This document shows, in pieces, positions 27,412 to 34,882 of a DNA stretch of 64,000 bases. Made by a program: the position numbers and the translations under genes. The stretch spans positions 682,001-746,000 of the forward strand of contig NZ_CP017990.1 of assembly GCF_002208095.1 (NCBI RefSeq), read 5' to 3'. Source of the DNA: Enterobacter cloacae complex sp. ECNIH7 (GTDB lineage: Bacteria > Pseudomonadota > Gammaproteobacteria > Enterobacterales > Enterobacteriaceae). The notes beneath the pieces are model-generated. The model did no database searches, was not told the DNA's origin, and saw nothing but the letters and a program-made list of their open reading frames with translations. Position 1 is the first letter of the stretch; every line of letters starts with the position of its first letter.

Positions 27412-27529
27412 TGTTTCCTCCTGACAAATATCCTGCGTAATCTGTCATAAGAATTTATGCTCTGTAAATATCTCTTCAGTAACAAATATCCCGAACGGCT
27501 GATTTCTGGATCCTCTTCACAATCACGGA

Positions 27530-27550
27530 AACCGGTTACAGTAACCGGTT
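27530..27550. promoter_or_regulatory. Perfect 21-bp palindrome built of two AACCGGTT cores
   Basis: AACCGGTTAC, one central A, GTAACCGGTT. Each half contains AACCGGTT, itself self-complementary, so two CCGG-centred dyads lie 13 bp apart. CCGG-centred dyads resemble LacI/GalR-family operators. The site lies about 190 bp upstream of the PTS EIIC gene and is a strong candidate for its control, by a regulator encoded elsewhere. Confidence 0.7.
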
Positions 27551-27618
27551 GCAGAGCGTGATGCGTCGATTAATACTGAGTACGTAACGTCCCCTGTACC
27601 CAATAATAAGAGCAAATT

Positions 27619-27726
27619 ATGAAACCATTCCGTCTGAGCAGTACCCCTGGTCCACAAGCCAGCAAGGTTGTGAAGGTGATTTATGGAACAACGTGCGGCG
27701 CAAATGTGCCCGTAACAAACGTCTGA
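27619..27726 (+). CDS. Small ORF (35 aa) directly upstream of PTS EIIC
   Basis: An ATG-initiated ORF beginning MKPFRLSSTPGPQ and ending GANVPVTNV, with stop TGA 13 nt before the EIIC start. A modest SD (AAGAG) precedes it at a normal distance. It has no signal peptide or membrane segment, two positive clusters and one cysteine. I do not recognise it. It could be a translated leader coupled to the transporter gene or chance. Confidence 0.4.
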   Translation: MKPFRLSSTPGPQASKVVKVIYGTTCGANVPVTNV

Positions 27727-27739
27727 CAGGAGATCTGCC

Positions 27740-29086
27740 ATGTCTGCCAACCATGCTGCGTTTAACCTGATATTCCGTTTTGTTGAAAATTACGTCAGCC
27801 CGATTGCCGGGAGGATCTCTTCCCAGCGTCATGTCATGGCCATTCGTGATGGGTTCATCTCCGCGATGCCATTCATGATTGTGGGTTCATTTTTGTTAGT
27901 GTTCGCATACCCGCCGTTTTCGCCGGATACTACCTGGGGTTTCGCCCGAGCCTGGCTGGATATGGCGAAGCAGTTTGAAGGTCAGATCCTGACGCCGTTT
28001 GATATGACGATGGGCATTATGTCCATTTATATCTGTGCCGCCATTGCCTACAACCTTGGCAAACACTATGTCAAATCGCACCAGTTAGACCCGTTTATGT
28101 GCGCCATGCTGTCGCTGATGGCGTTTCTGCTGGTCGCGGCACCGAAAACCAAAGGCACGCTGCCAGTCGACAGCCTGGGTGGGACGGGCATTTTTACTGC
28201 GATTCTGGTGGCGATCTACTGCGTTGAGATGATGCGTTTCCTCAAGGCGCATAACATCGGTATTCGCCTGCCAGACCAGGTGCCTCCGATGATCAAAAAC
28301 TCTTTTGATCTGCTCATCCCGGTGCTGGTAGTGGTGTTGACGCTTTATCCTCTGAGCCTGCTCATTCAGTCGCAGTTCGGCATGCTGATCCCGCAGGCCA
28401 TTATGTCGGTCTTTAAACCTCTGGTTTCCGCAGCGGATTCCCTGCCTGCGATCCTGCTGGCCGTGTTGATTGGCCATCTGCTGTGGTTCGCCGGGATCCA
28501 CGGAGCCGCCATCGTCTCCGGGATGCTGCAGATGTTCTGGCTGACTAACCTGGGCGCTAACCAGACCGCGCTGGCCGCCAGCCAGCCTCTGCCGCATATT
28601 TTTATGGAGGCGTTCTGGACGTTCTTTATCGTGATTGGCGGGTCGGGCGCCACGATGGGGCTGGTGATTTGCTATCTGCGTAGCCGTTCAGCGCATTTAC
28701 GCTCTATCGGGCGTTTGAGCGTGGTACCCAGCTTCTTTAACATCAACGAACCCGTCATTTTCGGTACGCCAATTGTGATGAACCCGGTGTTCTTTATTCC
28801 GTTCCTGCTGGCACCGATGGTAAATGCAGTGCTGGCCTGGGCGGCGATGACGTTTGACCTGATTGGCCGCGTCATCTCAGTGGTCCCCTGGACGGCACCG
28901 GCGCCAATAGGCGCAGCGTGGGCTCTGGGCTGGGATTTCCGCGCGGCTATTCTGGTTGTGGTTCTGGCCTGCGTATCGGCAATCATCTACTTCCCGTTCT
29001 TCAAAGTGTACGAGAAACAGCTGCTGGAGCAGGAAGCGGAAGAGGCACAGCGTAACGCGGAAGAGGACAATCAGCAGGTGGCTTAG
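27740..29086 (+). CDS. PTS EIIC, lactose/cellobiose (ChbC/CelB) family
   Basis: A 448-residue membrane permease subunit of a phosphoenolpyruvate sugar PTS. It has about ten helices and the conserved EIIC signature NEPVIFGTPIVMNP (about 333-346), with WFAGIHGA in the substrate region. Sequence type fits beta-glucoside or chitobiose-like disaccharides; the actual sugar is not known. No EIIA, EIIB, hydrolase or regulator lies beside it, so it must use partners from elsewhere. SD CAGGAG precedes the ATG. The C-terminal tail (EEAEEAQRNAEEDNQ) is strongly acidic. Confidence 0.85.
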   Translation: MSANHAAFNLIFRFVENYVSPIAGRISSQRHVMAIRDGFISAMPFMIVGSFLLVFAYPPFSPDTTWGFARAWLDMAKQFEGQILTPFDMTMGIMSIYICAAIAYNLGKHYVKSHQLDPFMCAMLSLMAFLLVAAPKTKGTLPVDSLGGTGIFTAILVAIYCVEMMRFLKAHNIGIRLPDQVPPMIKNSFDLLIPVLVVVLTLYPLSLLIQSQFGMLIPQAIMSVFKPLVSAADSLPAILLAVLIGHLLWFAGIHGAAIVSGMLQMFWLTNLGANQTALAASQPLPHIFMEAFWTFFIVIGGSGATMGLVICYLRSRSAHLRSIGRLSVVPSFFNINEPVIFGTPIVMNPVFFIPFLLAPMVNAVLAWAAMTFDLIGRVISVVPWTAPAPIGAAWALGWDFRAAILVVVLACVSAIIYFPFFKVYEKQLLEQEAEEAQRNAEEDNQQVA

Positions 29087-29094
29087 CTAAAAGC

Positions 29095-29121
29095 AAAACG
29101 GCAACTCAGGTTGCCGTTTTT
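29095..29121 (+). terminator. Rho-independent terminator after EIIC gene
   Basis: AAAACGGCAAC, loop TCAG, GTTGCCGTTTTT. The symmetric A and T tails allow termination from both sides, which suits the convergent fhuF gene. Confidence 0.9.
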
Positions 29122-29131
29122 AGTGTTTGTA

Positions 29132-29164
29132 CCCTGTCCCTGTGGGTGAGGACATCAGGCCGGG
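29132..29164. repeat. Degenerate copy of the GC-rich intergenic repeat
   Basis: CCCTGTCCCTGTGGGTGAGGACATCAGGCC is a decayed version of the unit seen at 3276 and elsewhere, with part of the internal palindrome missing. It lies between the EIIC terminator and the fhuF stop. Confidence 0.6.
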
Positions 29165-29169
29165 GCCGA

Positions 29170-29958
29170 CTACTTCAGCGTGCAATCCCCGCACTGCTTA
29201 ACGTCCGGCAGGCGGTAGCGCTGGCAGCAGGTGCGGCGAACCAGAAGCCCATCACGGAGCACGACGGTACGGAATAACGGGTTGTCGCGGCCATCGGAAA
29301 GCTGTTTTGCAAAGAAACAGGACTGACGCAGGGCATCAACGTTCTCATCACCAAGCAGAGGCTTCATTTCCGTTAAATACCAGTGGATTAAATAGCCCGT
29401 ATTGCTCCAGATAAGCTTCGCGTTAATCTCTCCCGTCGCTTCAAGCGCTTCCACCACCGGGATCAGGGCCTGAGTGATAAGCCGCTCCATACGTTCCTGA
29501 GCCGTCAGGCGTTCCGCGTTCTGGTCTTCGTGCAGATCAATCCAGAAACAGGCTGCGCGCCCGGTTTCGTGAAACTCGACGTGGAAATTATCCGGCGAGA
29601 GTTCCAGCATGCTCTTCTGGGTTAACAGCGCCAGCATGAGGGGAGGCACCATCAGCCCGATATACCACTGCGCCCAAAGAGAGAGCAGTGGTTTATTTTC
29701 CCGCGTAAGAGTGGGCTGATTGCGATAGATATGGTCGGAATAGGTGGCCAACAGCGACTGCAGTTTTGTTGGTTGACGCCACTCTGAGAGCGTCATGGCG
29801 TGGTTCGGGTGCGCTTCATCAAGCCGGATAAAGTCCAGCAGGTGGGCACGCGTCTCCGCAATCTTATCCCGTATGGCATCCGCAAGCGAAGCATTCCCGC
29901 TGGTGAGGGGCGCTCGCCAGAGGAGGGGTTCGACGATGTGTGCGGTATGCGTAGCCAT
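29170..29958 (-). CDS. fhuF: FhuF, ferric-siderophore reductase
   Basis: A 262-residue cytoplasmic [2Fe-2S] protein, the same length as in E. coli. It reduces ferric iron in hydroxamate siderophores after uptake. The cluster ligands form an unusual C-terminal CC-x10-C-x2-C motif: Cys244, Cys245, Cys256 and Cys259 (CCQRYRLPDVKQCGDC). A Fur-type box lies about 20 bp upstream of the start, as expected for iron repression. It is convergent with the PTS gene. Confidence 0.95.
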   Translation of the reverse strand: MATHTAHIVEPLLWRAPLTSGNASLADAIRDKIAETRAHLLDFIRLDEAHPNHAMTLSEWRQPTKLQSLLATYSDHIYRNQPTLTRENKPLLSLWAQWYIGLMVPPLMLALLTQKSMLELSPDNFHVEFHETGRAACFWIDLHEDQNAERLTAQERMERLITQALIPVVEALEATGEINAKLIWSNTGYLIHWYLTEMKPLLGDENVDALRQSCFFAKQLSDGRDNPLFRTVVLRDGLLVRRTCCQRYRLPDVKQCGDCTLK

Positions 29959-29978
29959 AGTATAGATAGAAATCTAAA

Positions 29979-29993
29979 TGATAATGATTGCCA
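29979..29993 (-). promoter_or_regulatory. Fur box upstream of fhuF
   Basis: TGATAAT-G-ATTGCCA matches the 7-1-7 Fur motif TGATAAT-N-ATTATCA at all but two positions. It lies 21 bp before the fhuF start, where Fur would block the promoter. Confidence 0.8.
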
Positions 29994-30053
29994 ATCCTAA
30001 CTATTGCTCATACCAATGGCAAGACTTTTGTCCGGGTGACACCGCCGTGATGT

Positions 30054-31118
30054 TTACGCCGTCTGCAGCTCTTCACTCAACAGAATGTTATTGCGCCCCA
30101 TATGCTTTGCTTCGTAGAGGGCTTTGTCCGCTTTTTCCAGCGCGCCTTCCACGTCTTCATCCTCGAAAATGGCAATACCAATGCTGATGGTGACGTTTGT
30201 CGCGACACTCTCGTTAAATAGATGCGGGATTTTCAAATCGTAGACTTTCTGACGGATCCGCTCGGCCGTCTGGCGAGCATGTTCGAGAGAAATATTGGTC
30301 AGCAGCACCATAAACTCTTCTCCGCCAAAACGCGCCACAATATCGCGAGAACGCACGGCGTCGCGGATTGCCGCAGAGACGCGCTTAAGCGCCTGGTCGC
30401 CCATCATATGGCCATAATGATCGTTATAGGCTTTAAAGTGGTCGATATCCATCAGCAGAACAAAGTGCTCGCCATTTTCTACCGTCGGCAGGTTCTCCAG
30501 ACGGCTTTGCAGACCGCGACGATTATAGAGGCCGGTAAGCGGGTCCATCATGCTGAGATCGGTAAGGGTTTCTCGCTCTTCCAACAGGCGTGAGAGCAAT
30601 TCCTGAGCAAAACGATCGTTACGCGTTTGCAAAATGTTATGAATAGCAATTGCCACCACAGGAAGTGCGAAAGAATAGGTCATTCTCAGCCATATATCGT
30701 GATCGCTTAGCCACAGGCAGGCAATAAAGGTGGGCAATGAGTGCAGCGTAAATGCTTTGATATTACTGGCGAATGCCAGCGTTCCGATAAAAAGTACCGT
30801 TAATAGGGCGATTAACAAATATGTCGCTTGGTCGTGGGTAATTAAGGCGAATTTAGACACAATTTGCCAGGCCCACAAAATACCGAAGATCCCTGAAACA
30901 ACGGGAATATTTATCTTCCGCGCGCGCTTTCTCCAGTGCCAGACGAACAGGCCGGTGCTGATGGAGAAAATAGCAATAAGTGGGGCAGATAACAGGCGTA
31001 CAGAATTGAGCGGATTTGTTACCGAGAACACTGCCGAGGTTGCGTTCAGAAATAAAAATAAACGTAACGACAATTGATATTTTCTGTGAACCAAAGACCG
31101 CCAGGATTGTGATGTCAT
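30054..31118 (-). CDS. Membrane diguanylate cyclase (GGDEF)
   Basis: A 354-residue protein with about six N-terminal helices (residues 17-160) and a C-terminal GGDEF domain. The active-site motif is GGEEF at 265-269, a functional variant. The inhibitory I-site RSRD sits at 256-259, exactly five residues upstream, so product inhibition is expected. MDPLTGLYNRRGLQ and MDIDHFKAYNDHYGH are the other conserved blocks. It should make c-di-GMP at the inner membrane in response to an unknown signal. It is inserted between fhuF and yjjZ. Confidence 0.88.
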   Translation of the reverse strand: MTSQSWRSLVHRKYQLSLRLFLFLNATSAVFSVTNPLNSVRLLSAPLIAIFSISTGLFVWHWRKRARKINIPVVSGIFGILWAWQIVSKFALITHDQATYLLIALLTVLFIGTLAFASNIKAFTLHSLPTFIACLWLSDHDIWLRMTYSFALPVVAIAIHNILQTRNDRFAQELLSRLLEERETLTDLSMMDPLTGLYNRRGLQSRLENLPTVENGEHFVLLMDIDHFKAYNDHYGHMMGDQALKRVSAAIRDAVRSRDIVARFGGEEFMVLLTNISLEHARQTAERIRQKVYDLKIPHLFNESVATNVTISIGIAIFEDEDVEGALEKADKALYEAKHMGRNNILLSEELQTA

Positions 31119-31334
31119 AGTCGTGCGTTTTTATTAAAATTTAATTAAAACAAATAAGTAGGTGCCGTTTCGCAATAAAACATGCAAAAAACTCAAAGAG
31201 TAATTATCAGAAAATCTTTAGATGTTGTTAACAGGTGTGCAATTTATCACCTTAGGCAATTCCTGTCATTACGGGAAAGGTAAAGGTCGATGGATTTTGA
31301 TTCATTCAGCTGACAAATGATAATGTGTGTCATA

Positions 31335-31354
31335 TGATACTGGTTATCATTATC
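31335..31354 (+). promoter_or_regulatory. Fur box upstream of yjjZ
   Basis: GATACTGGTTATCATTATC (31336-31354) agrees with the 19-bp Fur consensus GATAATGATAATCATTATC at 16 of 19 positions. It ends 18 bp before the yjjZ start. Fur control of yjjZ is known in E. coli. Confidence 0.85.
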
Positions 31355-31372
31355 GTTGTGAGAGGGCAGATC

Positions 31373-31603
31373 ATGTTGAACAGGGCGCTTGGCAGTGGTT
31401 GGGGGGTATTGCTACCGGGAGCCATTCTCGGCGGGTTGATGTTTGCCGATCTCTCCCTTGATACCTGGAAAGCGATCATTGTGTCAGGACTGTTAGTCAC
31501 GTCAGGCATGATCTGGCATAAGCAGCTGCGCCACTTTGTTTTACTGCCATCATGCGTAGCACTGGTCAGTGGAATTCTGGTGATACTGATGAGTTTGAAA
31601 TAA
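31373..31603 (+). CDS. yjjZ: YjjZ, DUF1435 small membrane protein
   Basis: A 76-residue protein with about three hydrophobic segments (WGVLLPGAILGGLMFADL, AIIVSGLLVTSGMIW, FVLLPSCVALVSGILVILM). The family is DUF1435 and function is unknown. The Fur box just upstream indicates expression under iron limitation. ATG 31373 follows AGAGGGCAGATC; an upstream ATG at 31325 would place the Fur box inside the gene and is rejected. Confidence 0.88.
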   Translation: MLNRALGSGWGVLLPGAILGGLMFADLSLDTWKAIIVSGLLVTSGMIWHKQLRHFVLLPSCVALVSGILVILMSLK

Positions 31604-31644
31604 CAGGGAAAACAAGAGGAACTTCAGAAGGGATGTAAGATAAT

Positions 31645-31730
31645 TGGTGCGAGGGGGGGGACTCGAACCCCCACATCCTAAGGACACTAACACCTGAAGC
31701 TAGCGCGTCTACCAATTCCGCCACCTTCGC
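31645..31730 (-). tRNA. leuV: tRNA-Leu(CAG), third copy, shortened variable-arm loop
   Basis: Type II tRNA of 86 nt with anticodon CAG in ACTTCAGGT-type context and encoded CCA. It is identical to its two neighbours except that one base is missing in the loop of the long variable arm (GTCC-TTA-GGAT instead of GTCC-TTAC-GGAT). The stem is unchanged, so it may still function. It is the last of three genes in one transcript. Confidence 0.95.
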
Positions 31731-31763
31731 ACAGTCATCTTACTATTGTTGATATCGCCTCGT

Positions 31764-31850
31764 TGGTGCGAGGGGGGGGACTCGAACCCCCACATCCGTA
31801 AGGACACTAACACCTGAAGCTAGCGCGTCTACCAATTCCGCCACCTTCGC
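31764..31850 (-). tRNA. leuP: tRNA-Leu(CAG), second copy
   Basis: An 87-nt leucine tRNA with anticodon CAG and encoded CCA end. It has the long variable arm GTCC-TTAC-GGAT, and its sequence is identical to the copy at 31879. The middle of the leuQPV-type tandem, 33 bp from each neighbour on the 3' side and 28 bp on the other. Confidence 0.97.
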
Positions 31851-31878
31851 CCAGTGCGAGCAATATCATTGTGATTTA

Positions 31879-31965
31879 TGGTGCGAGGGGGGGGACTCGA
31901 ACCCCCACATCCGTAAGGACACTAACACCTGAAGCTAGCGCGTCTACCAATTCCGCCACCTTCGC
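31879..31965 (-). tRNA. leuQ: tRNA-Leu(CAG), first copy
   Basis: An 87-nt leucine tRNA (CAG) with encoded CCA, promoter-proximal in the three-gene operon. A strong stringent-type promoter lies about 40-70 bp upstream. CAG reads the most used leucine codon CTG, which explains the multiplicity. Confidence 0.97.
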
Positions 31966-32006
31966 ATACCATCGATACTGTAAAAGTATCGTAACCACGG
32001 AGGCGC

Positions 32007-32034
32007 ATTCTAGATGTTTTCAGCTTTACGTCAA
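32007..32034 (-). promoter_or_regulatory. leuQPV promoter with GC-rich discriminator
   Basis: On the minus strand: -35 TTGACG, 16-bp spacer, -10 TAGAAT, followed at once by GCGCCTCC. A G/C-rich discriminator after the -10 is the mark of ppGpp-controlled stable RNA promoters. Confidence 0.85.
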
Positions 32035-32092
32035 CAGAAAAGTGCGCGCTACGCCTTGATTGCTGCAAAAATGGCCGATGGGTATGTCATGT

Positions 32093-32126
32093 GTAGCCGG
32101 ATGGCGCTTGCGCTTATCCGGCCTGC
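32093..32126. repeat. Single REP unit
   Basis: GCCGGATGGCGCTTGCGCTTATCCGGC forms a REP-type hairpin between the tRNA promoter and the rsmC stop. Confidence 0.8.
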
Positions 32127-32137
32127 TGGAGTGGAGA

Positions 32138-33166
32138 TTACTTTTTGGCCTGACGCGTCATCACGGTGCGGTAGACTTTGAAGCGGCCGGTCTGGGCGAT
32201 CACTTCGTGGAAGCCGAAGGTTTCGTCCAGCACTTTCGGATACGCCAGGAAGGCGTTCGCGACAATACGCAGCTCACCGCCGCTGTTGAGGTGACGGACT
32301 GCGCCACGGATCAGCGTTTGTGCCGCTTCCAGGCTGGTTTCCATACCGTCGTGGAACGGCGGGTTGGAGATGATCATGTCGAAGCGACCGGTGATGTCGG
32401 AGAAGACGTTGCTGGCAATCACCTCGCCTTCAATGCCGTTTGCGGCAAGCGTTGCGCGGCTGGCTTCTACCGCCGGGGCGCTCACGTCACACAGGGTTAA
32501 GCGCACTTTGGGTGAATGGCTGGCAAGCACGGTAGAGAGCACGCCCGCGCCGCAGCCCACGTCCAGCACTTTGCCTTTGGTGTGCGGCGTCAGGGTGGAG
32601 AGTAGCAGCTTGCTGCCCGTATCCAGCGCGTCGCGGCTGAACACGCCCGGCAGCGTTTTGATGGTCAGGCCGTCAAGCTGGTACTCGTCCCAGTATGCCT
32701 GTGCATCAAACGTTGTCTGTTTTTCCAGACGGCCATGGTACAGACCACAGCGGCGTGCGCTGTCGACTTTATTCAGCGGCGCGTAGCCTTCCAGCATCTG
32801 TTCAGCGCTTCGCACGCCGCTGCGGTTCTCACCCACAATGAAAATATCGCAGCCGACCGGCAGCAGGGAGAGCAGGTTCATCAGCTGGAACTGGGCTTCC
32901 GGCTTGTTCTTCGGCCAGTAGTAGATCAGCGTATCGCAGTCGGCGATATCGCTCTGCTCCGCCACCAGGCTAAAGCGCGCGCGCTCGCCCATCTGGCGGC
33001 TCAGCACCTGCCAGTGGTGGTAGTATTGGGTGTGGGCACGGCTTTCAGCACAGTCGAAACGCGCAGGCAGGTCATCCTGCATATCTCCGGCAAACAGAAT
33101 ACGGCTTTCTTCGAAATCATCACTGTGACGCAGCAAGACTTCACTTGCCGGGGTAAATGCAGACAT
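32138..33166 (-). CDS. rsmC: RsmC, 16S rRNA m2G1207 methyltransferase
   Basis: A 342-residue SAM-dependent methyltransferase (E. coli 343) that methylates G1207 of 16S rRNA in the 30S subunit. An inactive N-terminal methyltransferase-like domain is followed by the active domain with the SAM motif [13 protein letters not shown] and catalytic NPPF ([13 protein letters not shown]). It is divergent from holD. Confidence 0.96.
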   Translation of the reverse strand: MSAFTPASEVLLRHSDDFEESRILFAGDMQDDLPARFDCAESRAHTQYYHHWQVLSRQMGERARFSLVAEQSDIADCDTLIYYWPKNKPEAQFQLMNLLSLLPVGCDIFIVGENRSGVRSAEQMLEGYAPLNKVDSARRCGLYHGRLEKQTTFDAQAYWDEYQLDGLTIKTLPGVFSRDALDTGSKLLLSTLTPHTKGKVLDVGCGAGVLSTVLASHSPKVRLTLCDVSAPAVEASRATLAANGIEGEVIASNVFSDITGRFDMIISNPPFHDGMETSLEAAQTLIRGAVRHLNSGGELRIVANAFLAYPKVLDETFGFHEVIAQTGRFKVYRTVMTRQAKK

Positions 33167-33268
33167 GAATTGTTCCTCAATAAACTCAGGCGGGGATTAT
33201 AGTAGGTAGATGGCGCACTTTCGACACATTTGCTATATTTGCGCGCCTGAGAGACAGGAGTTTTCCCT

Positions 33269-33682
33269 ATGACATCCCGACGAGACTGGCAGTTGCAGCA
33301 GCTGGGCATTACCCAGTGGGCTTTGCGTCGCCCGACGGCGTTGCAGGGCGAAATCGCCATTTCCATCCCTGCGCACGTACGCCTGGTGATGGTGGCGGAA
33401 GAACTGCCTGCCCTGAATGAACCCCTGATCGATGATGTCCTTCGCAGCCTGAAGATGACGGCCGACCAGGTTTTACAGCTGACGCCAGAGCGTGTTGCGA
33501 TGCTTCCTCATGATAGCCGCTGTAACAGCTGGCGTATCGGAGAAACAAACGAGATCCCCCTACAGGGGAGCCAGATCTGCACGCCAGCGCTGGACGAACT
33601 GAAAGCCAACCCAAAAGCGCGCAGCGCGCTATGGCAACAAATCTGCGAATATGAACACGATTTCTTCCCTCACGACGCCTGA
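33269..33682 (+). CDS. holD: HolD, DNA polymerase III psi subunit
   Basis: A 137-residue clamp-loader accessory subunit, identical in length to E. coli HolD. It bridges the clamp loader to chi (HolC) and to SSB. It starts MTSRRDWQLQQLGITQW, the segment that binds the clamp loader, and keeps most of the E. coli sequence. It overlaps rimI by 32 bp, so the two are translationally linked. Confidence 0.96.
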   Translation: MTSRRDWQLQQLGITQWALRRPTALQGEIAISIPAHVRLVMVAEELPALNEPLIDDVLRSLKMTADQVLQLTPERVAMLPHDSRCNSWRIGETNEIPLQGSQICTPALDELKANPKARSALWQQICEYEHDFFPHDA

Positions 33683-34094
33683 CCTGACCACAGCGTTTGC
33701 GATTGAAACACGCGCCCACGCGTTTCCGTGGAGCGAAAAAACCTTCGCCAGCAATCAGGGCGAACGGTATCTGAACTTCCGTCTGGACGTTGACGGCACC
33801 ATGGCCGCCTTCGCGATCACGCAGGTTGTTCTTGATGAAGCGACGCTGTTTAATATTGCGGTTGATCCCGCGTTTCAGCGCCGTGGGCTGGGAAGAGAAC
33901 TGCTCGAGCACCTCATTCGCGAGCTCGAAACCCGTGACGTTTTCACCCTGTGGCTGGAGGTGCGCGCGTCGAATGTCGCCGCCATCGCGCTCTATGAAAG
34001 CTTAGGCTTTAACGAGGCGACAATCCGCCGTAACTACTACCCCACCGCAGAGGGACGTGAAGACGCCATCATAATGGCTCTGCCGATTGGATAA
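33651..34094 (+). CDS. rimI: RimI, ribosomal protein S18 N-acetyltransferase
   Basis: A 147-residue GNAT enzyme (E. coli 148) that acetylates the N-terminal alanine of S18. The acetyl-CoA loop is [18 protein letters not shown], with catalytic-site residues in [32 protein letters not shown]. It starts within holD and ends just before yjjG; holD, rimI and yjjG form one cluster. Confidence 0.96.
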   Translation: MNTISSLTTPDLTTAFAIETRAHAFPWSEKTFASNQGERYLNFRLDVDGTMAAFAITQVVLDEATLFNIAVDPAFQRRGLGRELLEHLIRELETRDVFTLWLEVRASNVAAIALYESLGFNEATIRRNYYPTAEGREDAIIMALPIG

Positions 34095-34113
34095 CGAATA
34101 TAAGGTTGTAACG

Positions 34114-34791
34114 ATGAAATGGGACTGGATTTTCTTTGATGCCGACGAAACGCTGTTTACGTTCGATTCGTTCGGCGGCCTGCAGCGGATGTTTCTCGAC
34201 TATAGCGTGACCTTCACCGCTGAAGATTTTCAGGACTATCAGGCGGTAAACAAACCGCTGTGGGTGGATTACCAGAACGGTGCCATCACCGCGTTACAAC
34301 TTCAGCACCAGCGCTTTGACGTCTGGGCGGAACGCTTAAAGGTCAGTCCGGGGACGCTGAATGATGCCTTCCTGAACGCGATGGCGGATATCTGTGCGCC
34401 ACTGCCGGGTGCGGTTTCCCTGCTGAATGCGTTGAAAGGCAAGGTGAAACTGGGGATCATCACCAACGGTTTTACCGCCCTGCAGCAGATCCGCCTCGAG
34501 CGCACCGGCCTGCGCGATCATTTCGACGCGCTGGTGATCTCGGAAGAGGTTGGCGTGCCGAAGCCGGATCCGCGAATTTTCGACTACGCGCTGGCGCAGG
34601 CCGGAAATCCCGACCGCGATCGCGTCCTGATGGTGGGTGATACAGCAGAGTCAGATATCCTGGGCGGCATGAAGTCAGGTCTGTCGACCGTCTGGCTCAA
34701 CGCGCATGGCCGCGTGAAGCCTGAAGGCATCGAGCCGACCTGGACCGTGACGTCGTTGAACGAACTGGAGCAACTCCTGTGTAAACAATGA
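34114..34791 (+). CDS. yjjG: YjjG, HAD-family nucleotidase (pyrimidine monophosphatase)
   Basis: A 225-residue HAD phosphatase. In E. coli YjjG dephosphorylates dUMP, dTMP and UMP and protects against incorporation of odd pyrimidines. Motif I is [11 protein letters not shown], motif II ITNGF, motif III the lysine in GVPKPDP, and motif [15 protein letters not shown] use ATG 34114 ([11 protein letters not shown]), as in E. coli; an ATG nine codons upstream overlaps rimI. It lies 20 bp after rimI. Confidence 0.95.
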   Translation: MKWDWIFFDADETLFTFDSFGGLQRMFLDYSVTFTAEDFQDYQAVNKPLWVDYQNGAITALQLQHQRFDVWAERLKVSPGTLNDAFLNAMADICAPLPGAVSLLNALKGKVKLGIITNGFTALQQIRLERTGLRDHFDALVISEEVGVPKPDPRIFDYALAQAGNPDRDRVLMVGDTAESDILGGMKSGLSTVWLNAHGRVKPEGIEPTWTVTSLNELEQLLCKQ

Positions 34792-34882
34792 TTGCCTGCC
34801 CCCCATTGATGGGTAAAATAGCCGCAATTTTGTATTCCATGATGCGTGGCGTGCTGCCGCGCTTATAAAAGAAGATTTAATT

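Noticed and set aside
27523..27750. 75-codon minus-strand frame upstream of the PTS gene
   Set aside because: It runs across the palindrome and the small ORF, has no SD and no domain, and would oppose the EIIC gene.
31645..31965. Three near-identical repeats, array-like
   Set aside because: They are tandem tRNA-Leu genes with cloverleaf and CCA ends, not a CRISPR array; spacers are short and irregular.
31645..32034. Possible integration site at the tRNA-Leu genes
   Set aside because: No integrase, attachment duplicate or phage gene lies on either side; the flanking order is conserved core.
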